Under the pieces are notes generated by a model, which was not told where the DNA came from, searched no databases, and was given only the letters and a program-made list of their open reading frames with translations. Position numbers and translations under genes: made by a program. From Sphaerochaeta sp. (GTDB lineage Bacteria > Spirochaetota > Spirochaetia > Sphaerochaetales > Sphaerochaetaceae), in contig JAKVPA010000004.1 of assembly GCA_022482495.1 (NCBI GenBank), positions 179,457 through 243,456 on the forward strand: DNA of 64,000 nucleotides, in the 5' to 3' direction. The number at the start of each line of letters is the position of its first letter. Position 1 is the stretch's first letter. This document shows positions 8,196 through 16,933 of this stretch, in pieces.

Positions 8196-9179
8196 TTACA
8201 GTTTGGAATAATCGACGGACTGCCAGTTGATCGTATCCGGAGCCGCCTTGAACTTGGCCAGCGCCTCGTCAACCTTCGCGGCGACTTCCGGTTTCTTCAG
8301 CGAGTCGTTCCAGCCGAAGACGAATCCGCCGTTGTGGAAGTTCATCGGGATGCATTCTCCTCCGCGGATACCGGCATCCAGCTTCTCCACCATGCCGACG
8401 ATGACCGCCGCATAGTTGTAGGAAGAGGCGGCAATGCACTTGTACCCTTCCGGAATGGTCAGCTGAGCCATATCCTGGCCAACCCACCAGATGTCCTTGT
8501 CCTTGTATTCGGCGACGGCGCGAAGCGCTCCGAGCGCCTGCTGGGAAGAGCCGGTCAGCACGTCGGCGCCGCTCTTGATCTGCGTCTGGGCGAAGTCGCC
8601 CGCTTTGACGAAATCACTGAACGAACCGGTGTGGGCGACCATGATCTTCGCCTTGGGATTGACGGACTGTACGCCGAGGACGAAGCCACGGTTGTACCGG
8701 GCGGCGTCACCACCATCAACCGGTCCGACCAGACCGATGATGTTGCTCTTCGTCGTCATGCCTGCGATGATGCCGGAAAGGTATCCGGTCTCTTCGGACT
8801 GCGGCATGTAGGTGAAGACGTTCTTCGGTCCCACCTCAGCGCTGGTTCCGAACGCAAAGGAGATGTTGGGGTATTCATCAGCCATTTCCAGCACCAGGTT
8901 CTTGTACTGGGCGCCATGGCAGATGATGATGTCATATCCCTGCGCGGCATACTGGCGGGCGGCGGAACCGGCATCGACCGGAGCCATCTTCTCGCTGTAG
9001 CTCCTTTGTCTTCTGCCGCACGGGGCAAACATGACGCCCCAAGTATAGATGTTCCGGTTCGGGACTGTCAAAGAGCCTTGGCCATGACAATTTGCCGAAA
9101 TCGTAACTTTTTTGATATCGGGGGTGTGGAAATAAGCTGTTTCCTTGTGATGGATGGTTGCCATCTCCTCCAATTTCAT
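8196..9179 (-). CDS. BMP/PnrA-family nucleoside-binding protein with an abnormal N-terminus
   Basis: 327 residues. From SYSEKMAPVDAGSAARQYAA (near residue 63) onward the protein follows the BMP/PnrA family: GYDIIICHGAQYKN, ISFAFGTSAE, QSEETGYLSGIIAGM, VGPVDGGDAARYNRGFVLG, and KSGADVLTGSSQQALGAL. In the family the preceding part should be a signal peptide with a lipobox cysteine plus the first beta-alpha units. Here there is no signal, no lipobox, and the first ~60 residues (HTPDIKKVTISANCHG and so on) do not resemble BMP proteins. The gene therefore appears 5'-truncated or fused to foreign sequence near 8995, and without export it should not serve the importer. No other frame nearby supplies the missing part. 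Confidence 0.75.
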   Translation of the reverse strand: MKLEEMATIHHKETAYFHTPDIKKVTISANCHGQGSLTVPNRNIYTWGVMFAPCGRRQRSYSEKMAPVDAGSAARQYAAQGYDIIICHGAQYKNLVLEMADEYPNISFAFGTSAEVGPKNVFTYMPQSEETGYLSGIIAGMTTKSNIIGLVGPVDGGDAARYNRGFVLGVQSVNPKAKIMVAHTGSFSDFVKAGDFAQTQIKSGADVLTGSSQQALGALRAVAEYKDKDIWWVGQDMAQLTIPEGYKCIAASSYNYAAVIVGMVEKLDAGIRGGECIPMNFHNGGFVFGWNDSLKKPEVAAKVDEALAKFKAAPDTINWQSVDYSKL

Positions 9180-9257
9180 CTATAAAAACCGATGAAAGCA
9201 AAGAAAAAGAAAGACAATATTTATGTATTTCGCTCTTTTCGTGATACAGTGGTACGT

Positions 9258-10565
9258 ATGATGCATGCCCAAGACACCACATTGTTCCAATTGAACGGCA
9301 TCCCACGCCTCAAGCAGGCGTTCCCGCTTGCCATCCAGCATGTCGTTGCGATGATCGTCGGATGTGTTACCCCGGCGTTGATCATCGCTTCCAGCACTCA
9401 TCTTTCCTCTGCGGACAGCATTTTGCTGGTCCAGGGGTCGCTGGTCATCGCCGCAGTCTCCACGTTTCTGCAGCTCTTTCCTCCGTTTTCCTGGCTGGGA
9501 AGCGGCCTGCCAGTGATGTTGGGAGTGAGCTTTGCCTACCTGCCATCCATGCAAGCCATCGCCCAAGGGTATGACCTCGCTACGATCTTTGGCGCGGAGT
9601 TGGTAGGCGGGGTGGTCGCCGTTCTTGTCGGGGTTTTCGTCAAGAAGTTGCGCGTGCTGTTTCCGCCGCTCATCACTGGTACGGTGGTGTTCACCATCGG
9701 ACTTTCCTTGTATCCGACGGCGATCAACTACATGGCTGGCGGAACCGGCTCCCCACTGTATGGTTCCTGGCAGAACTGGCTGGTGTCCATCGTCACCCTG
9801 GCGGTCGTCACCGTCTTCAACCATTACGGGAAGGGAATCTGGAAACTTGCTTCCATTTTGATCGGCATCATTGTCGGATACATTCTGGCCATACCGTTCG
9901 GCCTGGTCAATTTCTCTCCGGTTGGTTCGGCTGGTCTGTTCGCCCTGCCCATTCCGATGCATTTCGGCATCAAGTTCGAAATCTCTTCCTGTTTCGCCCT
10001 GGGTATCTTGTTCGCCATCAACTCCATCCAGGCCATCGGGGATTTCACCGCGACGACAGTCGGTGGAATGGATCGGCAACCGACGGACAAGGAACTGCAG
10101 TCCGGCATCATCTGCTACGGAGTATCCAACATGCTGGGAGCCTGTTTCGGCGGACTTCCCACGGCGACGTACAGCCAGAATGTCGGCATCGTGACGACCA
10201 CCAAGGTGATCAACCGGTTCACGTTGGGATTGGGTGCGGGCATCCTGCTTCTTGCGGGGCTGCTTCCCAAATTCTCCGCCATGCTGACCACCATCCCGCA
10301 ATGTGTGTTGGGAGGCGCGACGGTGACGGTGTTCGCATCCATCGCCATGACGGGAATGAAGCTGGTCGTCTCCCAGCCGATGAACTACCGCAACACCTCG
10401 ATCGTCGGACTTGCGGCGGCCTTGGGCATGGGCATCTCCCAGTCTTCCGCCGCGGTGGCGTCGTTCCCCCAGTGGTTCCAGATCATCTTCGCCAAGAGCC
10501 CTGTCGTCATCGCGACGTTGGTTGCGGTGACCCTGCAGATTTTGCTTCCGGGAAAAGAAAGCTGA
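9258..10565 (+). CDS. Uracil/xanthine permease, NCS2 family
   Basis: 435 residues from ATG 9258 (an in-frame ATG at 9192 would add 22 lysine-rich residues). The start MHAQDTTLFQLNGIPRLKQA is followed by HVVAMIVGCVTPALIIA, the first helix of NCS2 carriers. The family signature is present as GDFTATTVGGMDRQPTDKEL followed by GGLPTATYSQNVGIVTTTKV. These are proton symporters for uracil, xanthine or uric acid, with about 14 helices. It is divergent from the truncated nucleoside-binding protein, which fits a shared nucleobase salvage role. The 3' end overlaps the convergent SGNH hydrolase gene by about 60 bases. Confidence 0.9.
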   Translation: MMHAQDTTLFQLNGIPRLKQAFPLAIQHVVAMIVGCVTPALIIASSTHLSSADSILLVQGSLVIAAVSTFLQLFPPFSWLGSGLPVMLGVSFAYLPSMQAIAQGYDLATIFGAELVGGVVAVLVGVFVKKLRVLFPPLITGTVVFTIGLSLYPTAINYMAGGTGSPLYGSWQNWLVSIVTLAVVTVFNHYGKGIWKLASILIGIIVGYILAIPFGLVNFSPVGSAGLFALPIPMHFGIKFEISSCFALGILFAINSIQAIGDFTATTVGGMDRQPTDKELQSGIICYGVSNMLGACFGGLPTATYSQNVGIVTTTKVINRFTLGLGAGILLLAGLLPKFSAMLTTIPQCVLGGATVTVFASIAMTGMKLVVSQPMNYRNTSIVGLAAALGMGISQSSAAVASFPQWFQIIFAKSPVVIATLVAVTLQILLPGKES

Positions 10566-11097
10566 AGACGGCTTTCGCGATGGCCTCTGCCCCTGCTTCG
10601 CCGGGGTGGACGCCATCGTCACCCGCGAGATTGTCAGGAAGCGGGATGCAAGGGAAGGGAAGGGTCCGGAGCACCGTCCGCTCCCGTATCGTCATGCTGT
10701 TTCGTACGCAAAACCGGTTTGGGCGCGATGCGGGGACCAACAAGGTATATACCTTGGGATGAGACGGGAGCTTTTGGTATGTCGTCAACAATGCCTGCAT
10801 GGAAGTGCGGTAGATTTCCTCCCCGCGCCAGTACCACGGTTTGGTGTCGTTGGTTCCCAGCAGCACCACGACAATATCCGGTTGGAATCGGATGCTTTCC
10901 TGATAGGGAAGTGAACTGTCGTAAGACTTCATTCGGTCTGGTTGGACGACCGCTCCGGTTAATCCGAAATTACCGACGACGCATGACCGTCCCAGAAGTT
11001 CTCCCAAGCGGGATGGATAGCAGGTCGTTTCCCGGTGGTCCAGACCATAGCCATAGGTGATGCTGTCTCCGACGCAGGCGATGCTGGTGATGGGCAT
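10507..11097 (-). CDS. SGNH/GDSL-family hydrolase
   Basis: 196 residues from ATG 11097 (an in-frame ATG 27 bases upstream exists). All four SGNH blocks are visible: ACVGDSITYGYG with the catalytic Ser, GNFGLTGAVV with the Gly, VVLLGTNDTKPW with the Asn, and GDDGVHPGEAGA with the Asp-x-x-His. The family includes esterases and acetyl-xylan or lysophospholipid hydrolases; the substrate cannot be told. No signal peptide is present, so it is likely cytosolic. It runs tail to tail with the NCS2 permease gene and shares about 60 bases with it. Confidence 0.85.
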   Translation of the reverse strand: MPITSIACVGDSITYGYGLDHRETTCYPSRLGELLGRSCVVGNFGLTGAVVQPDRMKSYDSSLPYQESIRFQPDIVVVLLGTNDTKPWYWRGEEIYRTSMQALLTTYQKLPSHPKVYTLLVPASRPNRFCVRNSMTIRERTVLRTLPFPCIPLPDNLAGDDGVHPGEAGAEAIAKAVFSFLFPEAKSAGSPQPTSR

Positions 11098-11141
11098 GGT
11101 CCCATCGTACCGTACCTTGCCCATCCACTCAAGGGAGCAAC

Positions 11142-11172
11142 AAAAAAGCCATCCCCTTTCGAGGATGGCTTT
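11142..11172 (-). terminator. Intrinsic terminator of oppA
   Basis: AAAGCCATCC and GGATGGCTTT form a 10-base stem with an 8-base loop, and six A's on the plus strand give a U-run at the 3' side of a minus-strand transcript. It lies 18 bases past the oppA stop. Confidence 0.88.
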
Positions 11173-11189
11173 GCAGGTGGAAAGACCTG

Positions 11190-12968
11190 TTACTTCTTGA
11201 AGATGTCCTTGACCGGATGGTAGTCCATCGTGTTGGTGTACCAGCCACCCCAGACATTGGTGTCGATCAGGTTCAGCGTGACGTAGTAGTACAGCGGCAT
11301 GATCGCCTGATCCTGGTTGATCATGATGTCTTCTGCGGTCTGCAGGGCTCCGAACCGATCCGGTCCGTCCGCCATGCGCGCAGCCTCGTTGATCAGCAGG
11401 TCGTAGGTGTCATTGGAGTACCGTCCGCCGTTCATACCGGCACCGGTGATGAACATATCAAGGAAGGTGTTCGGATCCTGGTAGTCACCGACCCATCCGG
11501 CACGAGCGATGGTGAAGTTACCAGCGTTCCGGTTGGACAGGTAGGTCTGCCATTCCTGGTTCTCAAGCGTTACGTTGATGCCCAGGTTATTCTTCCATTC
11601 CTGCTGGATGAACTCAGCGATCTTCTTGTGGCCTTCGCTGGTGTTGTACAGGATGGAGACGGAGGGGAATCCAACGCCGTTGGGATATCCCGCATCGGCG
11701 AGCAGTTTCTGCGCCTCGACGATGTCCGCGTCATGGTCATCCCCGTTGGGGAACGGAAGCGCGGTGTAACCGGCCATCTCAGGCACGATGCCCCAGGCAG
11801 GAATCTGTCCGGCCTTGGTCACGCCATCAACCAGCGCCTGGCGGTCGACGGCCAGAGAGAGCGCGCGGCGCACACGAGCGTCATTGACCGGCGCCTTCTC
11901 CGTCTGGAAGAGGTAGTAGTAGGTGGCCAGCTGCACGCTGTTGTGGTAGTCGTCTCTCATCGAGGCTTCGGCAAGGCTGTCAAGAGGAACGTTGGTGTCC
12001 CAGTCAAGCTCGCCGTTCTTGTACATCTTGTAGTTCGTCGAGTCGGAGTCAGAGGCGTAGAAGATCACCTTGTCCAGCTTGACGTTGGCGGCATCCCAGT
12101 ACTGGGGGTTCTTGCTGACGGTCACGTGGTCCTGGGCGACATGCTCGGTCAGGACGAACGGGCCGTTGCCGACGAAGTTCTTCGGATCAGTCCACGCCGT
12201 GCCGTATTTCTCAATGGCATGCTGTGGGACGATGGCGAAGGAGTAGTGGGTCAGAGCGCCGATGGCGTAGGGAAGCGGCCCAAGCAGCTCCATCTGGAAG
12301 GTGTAGTCATCAAGCGCCTTGATGCCCACGGCTTCCTTGCCAGCCTTTCCTGAGTTGTACTCGTCGGCACCCTTGATGAACATGCAGGGGAACCAGGCGT
12401 ACGGGGATGCGGTTGCCGGATCCAGCTCGCGCAGCCAAGAGTAGACAACGTCGTTGGCCGTGATGGGCACACCGTCGGACCACTTGGCGTCCTTGCGGAG
12501 CTTGAACGTCCAGACGGTTCCGTCCTCGTTGCTCGACCAGCTCTCGGCGACGCCCGGAACAGCGGACGCATCCTTCGGGTTGGTGGCGACAAGCCCTTCG
12601 AACAGGGCTTCGTAGATGCGGTGCTCAGGCACACCCTGGATCAAATGGGGATCAAGGGATTCAGGCTCAGCGCCATTGCCGATGCGGAACACCACTTCGG
12701 ATTTCGCCGGTGTGGTGGCAGGCGCAGCAGCGGCAGGAGCCGCAGCGGGTGCTGCAGCAGGCGCTGCAGCTTTTGCGGGTTCCGCAGCTTTGGCGGGCTC
12801 AGCGGCCTTGGCAGGTTCAGCCGCGGGTGCCGCGGTTGCTGCCGGAGTAGTTGTTGCTGTAGGTGTAGTCGCGGCTTGGGTTTCCGTAGTGGCTGCTTTC
12901 TTTCCGCAGGAAACAAACAGCGCACCAACGAGAAGGACGCAAAGCGCGATAGTCATAAACTTTTTCAT
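11190..12968 (-). CDS. oppA: Oligopeptide ABC importer binding lipoprotein (OppA-like)
   Basis: 592 residues. The signal ends in a lipobox, VLLVGALFVSCGKK. Residues ~30-90 form a low-complexity Ala/Pro/Thr linker with three AEPAKA units and AAPAAA runs, presumably a flexible spacer between the membrane anchor and the binding domain. The rest is SBP family 5: GAEPESLDPHLIQGVPEHRI, WTFKLRKDAKWSDGVPITANDVVYSW, and VRRALSLAVDRQALVDGV. The family binds extracellular peptides; no Opp permease or ATPase follows here. An AAGGAGATAAG ribosome site precedes ATG 12968, and a strong terminator follows, so the gene is probably monocistronic. Confidence 0.92.
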   Translation of the reverse strand: MKKFMTIALCVLLVGALFVSCGKKAATTETQAATTPTATTTPAATAAPAAEPAKAAEPAKAAEPAKAAAPAAAPAAAPAAAAPATTPAKSEVVFRIGNGAEPESLDPHLIQGVPEHRIYEALFEGLVATNPKDASAVPGVAESWSSNEDGTVWTFKLRKDAKWSDGVPITANDVVYSWLRELDPATASPYAWFPCMFIKGADEYNSGKAGKEAVGIKALDDYTFQMELLGPLPYAIGALTHYSFAIVPQHAIEKYGTAWTDPKNFVGNGPFVLTEHVAQDHVTVSKNPQYWDAANVKLDKVIFYASDSDSTNYKMYKNGELDWDTNVPLDSLAEASMRDDYHNSVQLATYYYLFQTEKAPVNDARVRRALSLAVDRQALVDGVTKAGQIPAWGIVPEMAGYTALPFPNGDDHDADIVEAQKLLADAGYPNGVGFPSVSILYNTSEGHKKIAEFIQQEWKNNLGINVTLENQEWQTYLSNRNAGNFTIARAGWVGDYQDPNTFLDMFITGAGMNGGRYSNDTYDLLINEAARMADGPDRFGALQTAEDIMINQDQAIMPLYYYVTLNLIDTNVWGGWYTNTMDYHPVKDIFKK

Positions 12969-13111
12969 AGACTTATCTCCTTCATGAACATTATGGTATG
13001 CAAAAATCCTAAATTAGCATAGAGTATATCCCAATACCATTCAAGAGAAAACATGGTTGAAATGCTTTTTTAAAAAGAAATCATCTTGGTTTTCTCTGAG
13101 AAGGAGCCGGC

Positions 13112-13678
13112 ATGGTACGTTTGGGGACACGGAAAACAAGCTCGGGGATTGTCTATACGGTAGGAAGAGTGAGACGGATCGTTTTTGCCGCCGTCTTGGC
13201 GTTTTTGCTCTGGGGAATCATTTTGAACCTTTCTGAAGGTGATTCCCCACGAACGATGGTCGCTCCGATCGTCATGGCATTCATCGCGTTGCTCGGATTG
13301 ACCTACCGGGAGGCGTGGCGGTTCCTTCCCTCCCAGAAAAAGGTGGAATCCCTGTTCGGCTTCGGTCCGTTTGTCAAACGGGAGACGATTCCCTATGGGG
13401 AGATCGAGCGGCTGGAGATCACCCACTTTGTCAAGGATACGGAGGACAAGAACGCCAAACCGGGGCGGAAGCGCCAAAAGCCGATGGTGGTGTTCGCCAT
13501 ACGTCTTGCCAACAACGAGGAGCGTACCATTGAAATCATTCCGGAGCATACCAGTCTGGGCCGGACGGAAAGCGCTGCCCAGATGATCGCCGCCGTCAGC
13601 GGTCTGGCGCTCTTTGTGGATCGTCCCCGTGATATGGATACGACGATCACCCGGGAGGATCTCCACTCGTTCCGTTGA
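13112..13678 (+). CDS. Membrane protein of unknown function (two helices plus cytosolic domain)
   Basis: 188 residues with ribosome site GAGAAGGAG before ATG 13112. Two helices (IVFAAVLAFLLWGIILNL near 25-42 and APIVMAFIALLGLTY near 50) are followed by about 120 soluble residues, where YGEIERLEITHFVKDT and ERTIEIIPEHTSLG alternate like a bacterial PH-type beta domain. That likeness is an impression, not a family match. The lysine-rich loop KNAKPGRKRQKP is a probable exposed turn. It is tail to tail with hemolysin III, sharing no spacer. I cannot assign a function. Confidence 0.7.
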   Translation: MVRLGTRKTSSGIVYTVGRVRRIVFAAVLAFLLWGIILNLSEGDSPRTMVAPIVMAFIALLGLTYREAWRFLPSQKKVESLFGFGPFVKRETIPYGEIERLEITHFVKDTEDKNAKPGRKRQKPMVVFAIRLANNEERTIEIIPEHTSLGRTESAAQMIAAVSGLALFVDRPRDMDTTITREDLHSFR

Positions 13679-14350
13679 TCAGTACAGAAACCGCTCAAAC
13701 CCGATGAAGAACAGCGCCGATCCTCCAATGCAGAACAGGTGCCAGATGGCGTGGTAGTGGGGGATCGTCTTGATGGCGTAGAAGATCACGCCGAGGCTGT
13801 AGACGATGCCGGCGGCAAGAATGTATCCCGACAGTCCTGCGGGAAGATACGGGACGACGCTGTTCCAGAAGAAGACGATCACCCAACCCATCACCAGGTA
13901 CAAAATGACGTGGAGCGGGCGTAGCTTTCCCCAAAAGACCAGCGTGAAGGTGACCCCGACGGCCACCGTCACCCAGATGGCGGCCAGCAGGTTCAGCGCC
14001 AGTGGCGTGTCCACGTAGGTGAGGATCGGGGTGTAGGTTCCGGCGATCAGAATATAGATATTGGTATGGTCCAGGATCCTGCAGACCCGTTTGGCGTCAC
14101 ATTTGGGCAGGCGATGGTACAATGCCGATGCGGTGTACAACAGCAGCATTGAACAGCCATAGATGATCATTCCCCAGCGTAGGTGGGAGTTGGTGAGCGT
14201 CTGATTCCTGATGAGAATGGCCACCAGAGCGGCCAAGGCCAACACGGCGCCGACGGCATGCGTCAGGAAGTTTTCCCGTTCCGCTTTGGCGTCATCGTAG
14301 TTGTGAAGCGTGATGTGGCGTTCCAGCCACGTTTGGGTTTCCGTTTGCAT
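13679..14350 (-). CDS. Hemolysin III / PAQR-family membrane protein (YqfA-like)
   Basis: 223 residues from ATG 14350. Seven predicted helices and the family landmarks ERENFLTHAVGAVLALAALV, SALYHRLPKCDAKRVCRILDH (the Ser-x-x-x-His motif) and the C-terminal HYHAIWHLFCIGGSALFF are all present. These residues form the metal site of PAQR proteins, which are thought to be metal-dependent lipid hydrolases; the bacterial role is not settled, and the name hemolysin is historical. It is transcribed away from the omptin-like gene and has no obvious operon partner. Confidence 0.9.
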   Translation of the reverse strand: MQTETQTWLERHITLHNYDDAKAERENFLTHAVGAVLALAALVAILIRNQTLTNSHLRWGMIIYGCSMLLLYTASALYHRLPKCDAKRVCRILDHTNIYILIAGTYTPILTYVDTPLALNLLAAIWVTVAVGVTFTLVFWGKLRPLHVILYLVMGWVIVFFWNSVVPYLPAGLSGYILAAGIVYSLGVIFYAIKTIPHYHAIWHLFCIGGSALFFIGFERFLY

Positions 14351-14511
14351 GCATTCACCGTACCAAGGGATGGGAAGCATGGGCAAGCGGATGGCGTGCC
14401 CTTTTTTCTGCTAGTCAGGTCGGTATGCCATGGTACAAATCTACTATCTATCTGTTTGTTTGGTCGTGATCTGGAAGCGTTCCAGGGAACTTATTTAAAA
14501 AGTTTGCAATT

Positions 14512-15429
14512 TCAGAAAGCGAATGAAATCATAAGGGAGAAGAGGGAAGTTGTCGTTCCGCCTTGATATCCCGCAAGAAGTGTTTTTACCGAATTTTCAC
14601 CAATATATTGTTCATAGGTGTTTCCTTCGGCATGGATTCCTTCATAAGAGATTTCCACACGGACATCGGTTGTACCATGAAAAGCCTTTTCCCATTGTGC
14701 GCCAATGGTCGCCTTTCCCCCATATCCGGTCATTTCGTCGGTGAACAACAGGGAACGGAGAAAGTGATGATCCATGGCTGTGATTGTCATATATGGGTAC
14801 CATGATCCTAAGAAATAGACAGTCATCGCCGGATGGGTGAGCTGTCGCGTAACCTGCATCCCAATTTCCGGGAAACTCAGCCATTGTTCGTAGGTCAATC
14901 CAATGCCGGTGAGATATGTTTTGGGGTCGTTTTCCGTCCAAAAGCCAGAGGAGGGATACTGGGTATAACCGTTCACTGCGGCGAACATGCGGTTCTGCCA
15001 TGTGTATGCGAAAAATGGAGTGACCGTCACCATTTCCAAGGGGATGTCCCCAGATGCTTTCAATGTGGCGGTAAAATCCTTGAGAAGATGGTTTTCATGG
15101 CTTGAGAAATACGCAATTGTAGTTCCATCGCTCTGGTAATCATAATCCTGCATTGTTCCCGTTTGGGTGGGAACAGCCATCAGGACCGAGCCTGTAAGAG
15201 AGAAATGATGCAAAGAAACCGAGGCATGTGCCCCAATGGTAGGGGAAAACTGTTGGTTCCATGTGAGTTTGCTGACAAGGGTGCCATCAGTTTCCATCAG
15301 CAATTCATTGATGGTGCCGCTCTTGATGCCGAAGGATACACCGATATCAAAATCTGGTTGGGTGGCAAAAAGAGAGGGAAGCGCTCCAGTCAGAAGCGAT
15401 ATGCATAACGTAAGGTACAAACGTTTCAT
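14512..15429 (-). CDS. Omptin-family outer-membrane protease
   Basis: 305 residues from ATG 15429. A signal peptide (KRLYLTLCISLLTGALPSLFA) leads into a beta-barrel that ends in Phe. The omptin catalytic residues can be placed. MQDYDY gives an Asp-x-Asp pair (about D95/D97; OmpT D83/D85). MDHHFLRSLLFTDEMTGYG gives Asp-x-His (about D220/H222) and resembles the OmpT segment DEHYMRD. Omptins cleave substrates such as antimicrobial peptides at the cell surface. The match covers only these motifs, barrel length and ends, so family membership is likely but substrate is open. No clear Shine-Dalgarno precedes the ATG. Confidence 0.72.
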   Translation of the reverse strand: MKRLYLTLCISLLTGALPSLFATQPDFDIGVSFGIKSGTINELLMETDGTLVSKLTWNQQFSPTIGAHASVSLHHFSLTGSVLMAVPTQTGTMQDYDYQSDGTTIAYFSSHENHLLKDFTATLKASGDIPLEMVTVTPFFAYTWQNRMFAAVNGYTQYPSSGFWTENDPKTYLTGIGLTYEQWLSFPEIGMQVTRQLTHPAMTVYFLGSWYPYMTITAMDHHFLRSLLFTDEMTGYGGKATIGAQWEKAFHGTTDVRVEISYEGIHAEGNTYEQYIGENSVKTLLAGYQGGTTTSLFSLMISFAF

Positions 15430-15574
15430 CAAAAAAGTATGGCATCATTCTGTGTGGAATGTTTTTACTTTCATGGAGTGTACGCGTAGTTTTCGAAAAG
15501 GATGGGGGAAGCGATGAAAAAGGTGATGGAAGTTTTGTTTGTCTGAAGGAAAAGGGGATGTTGTTGAAAGGGAC

Positions 15575-15598
15575 AGGCAACAGAATTTTCTGTTGCCT
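15575..15598. promoter_or_regulatory. 24-base inverted repeat upstream of lacI-type gene
   Basis: AGGCAACAGAA and TTCTGTTGCCT are exact complements separated by TT. No T-run follows on either strand, so an operator is more likely than a terminator. The remainder of the 329-base gap between the omptin start and the LacI start (15430-15758) shows no convincing gene. The TGTTGC half-site recurs in the region before livK. Confidence 0.55.
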
Positions 15599-15758
15599 GA
15601 AGGTATCTTTGGTTGATGTGCTTACGGAACGGTACGCTATTTTTCTGCCAAAACACAGTTACGGGATGGAAAAGGTTTTTGAGACAGAACGGTCTGATTT
15701 TACATAAAACCTTGGTAAATCCCATTGCATTTTCCATAAAACGCGACATACTGGGGGT

Positions 15759-16778
15759 ATGATCGGAGTCAAGGAAATCGCGAGGTTGGCCGGGGTCTCC
15801 CCGGCGACGGTATCCAACGCGCTCAATGGAAAGAGCAACGTCGGAGAAGAGAAACGGAAGATGATTTTGGAGATCTGCCGGCAGCAGGGGTACGACCCAA
15901 ACATCGCCGGACGGAGCCTGAAGACGGGTCGCAGCAAAACGATCCTGTTCACGTTCAGTGATTTCGACCGCTCCTTTTATCTTGAGGTGATCCATGGCAT
16001 CCATGACTTCGCCGAGGCGCATGCCTACGACCTGTTGATCTGCACCGGCGGGATGTGTGCCAAGTACATGCACCCCAGCATGAGCAGCGGGTGCATCGCT
16101 CTGGACGGGAAGCTTCCCACGGAACTCCTCCGCAGCAAGGCGACCGCCGACTATCCGATCATCTCGCTGGACCGGATCGTGGACAGTCCCTACGTGAAGA
16201 GCATTCTGGTGAACAACTACGAGCCGATGTTCCATCTGGTCGACGGCCTTGCCCAGAAGGGATTCACCCGTTTCGCCTTCCTCGGGGGCGTGGAGGAATC
16301 GACGGACAACAAGGAACGGTACCAGGCGTTCTGCGACGCTCTGCGGAAGAACAACCTGCCGTTCAGCATGGACCGCTACATCGCCGGCGACTGGCATGAG
16401 GCCAGCGGCGTGCGCGCCGCCCACATCCTGTTGCTCACCCAGAATCGCCCGCAGGTGTTGGTGTGCGCCAACGACAACATGGCGTTGGGGGCCATCAAGA
16501 CGTTCAACGCCAATGACGTGGTGGTGGGGCGCGACATCTCCGTCACCGGATTCGACAACAATTCCATCGCAGAGTACCACGGCATCACGACGATCGACAT
16601 CCCTGATTACGAACGGGGGTATCTGGCCGCGCAGGCCTTGGTGGGGAACATTGAAGGTGCGATGAACCATGACACGTTCCGCATCAGCGCGAAAATCATC
16701 CAGCGCACCAGTGTCGCCGAACATCCGCTCTCGGAAGACAGTCCTGTTGCTGCGATGTCAGTTTTCAACGAAAAGTAA
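15759..16778 (+). CDS. LacI-family transcriptional regulator
   Basis: 339 residues. The N-terminal helix-turn-helix and hinge are textbook: GVKEIARLAGVSPATVSNAL, then NVGEEKRKMILEICRQQGYDPN. The periplasmic-binding-like domain follows, with LVCANDNMALGAIKTFNA, DISVTGFDNNSIAEY and the closing TTIDIPDYERGYLAAQ. It sits immediately before a disaccharide importer and phosphorylase operon on the same strand, so it probably represses that operon until a sugar binds. In the effector domain the cluster GGMCAKYMHPSMSSG is unlike the standard family and may shape ligand choice. Function is sure; the effector (a glucosyl disaccharide) is inferred. Confidence 0.92.
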   Translation: MIGVKEIARLAGVSPATVSNALNGKSNVGEEKRKMILEICRQQGYDPNIAGRSLKTGRSKTILFTFSDFDRSFYLEVIHGIHDFAEAHAYDLLICTGGMCAKYMHPSMSSGCIALDGKLPTELLRSKATADYPIISLDRIVDSPYVKSILVNNYEPMFHLVDGLAQKGFTRFAFLGGVEESTDNKERYQAFCDALRKNNLPFSMDRYIAGDWHEASGVRAAHILLLTQNRPQVLVCANDNMALGAIKTFNANDVVVGRDISVTGFDNNSIAEYHGITTIDIPDYERGYLAAQALVGNIEGAMNHDTFRISAKIIQRTSVAEHPLSEDSPVAAMSVFNEK

Positions 16779-16802
16779 AATATATTTACTAATAAATCCT
16801 TT

Positions 16803-16846
16803 TATAAATCCATAGATTTATATGAAAAATGGATAAATTTTTCATA
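16803..16846. promoter_or_regulatory. Two AT-rich inverted repeats after lacI
   Basis: TATAAATC/GATTTATA (spacer CATA, 16803-16822) is followed directly by TATGAAAAAT/ATTTTTCATA (spacer 6 bases, 16821-16846). They lie between the LacI gene and the importer promoter. They could end the lacI transcript or act as operators; the sequence alone does not decide. Confidence 0.5.
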
Positions 16847-16871
16847 AATACGGTTAATATAAAAGTTTTTG

Positions 16872-16901
16872 TTGACAGTTCTGGAAAACCGGTGGTAAGA
16901 A
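16872..16901 (+). promoter_or_regulatory. Promoter of the disaccharide operon
   Basis: TTGACA at 16872-16877 is followed, after 18 bases, by TAAGAA at 16896-16901. The spacer contains AAACCGGTGG, with a CG centre as in LacI-type operators. An AAAGGAGAT ribosome site lies just before ATG 16934. Confidence 0.6.
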
Positions 16902-16933
16902 AGAATTAAACGATTTACTAAAGGAGATACCAT

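Noticed and set aside
12700..12960. Ala/Pro-rich stretch as a separate structural protein on the plus strand
   Set aside because: It is the shadow of the OppA linker; only the minus frame has a lipobox and a full binding domain.
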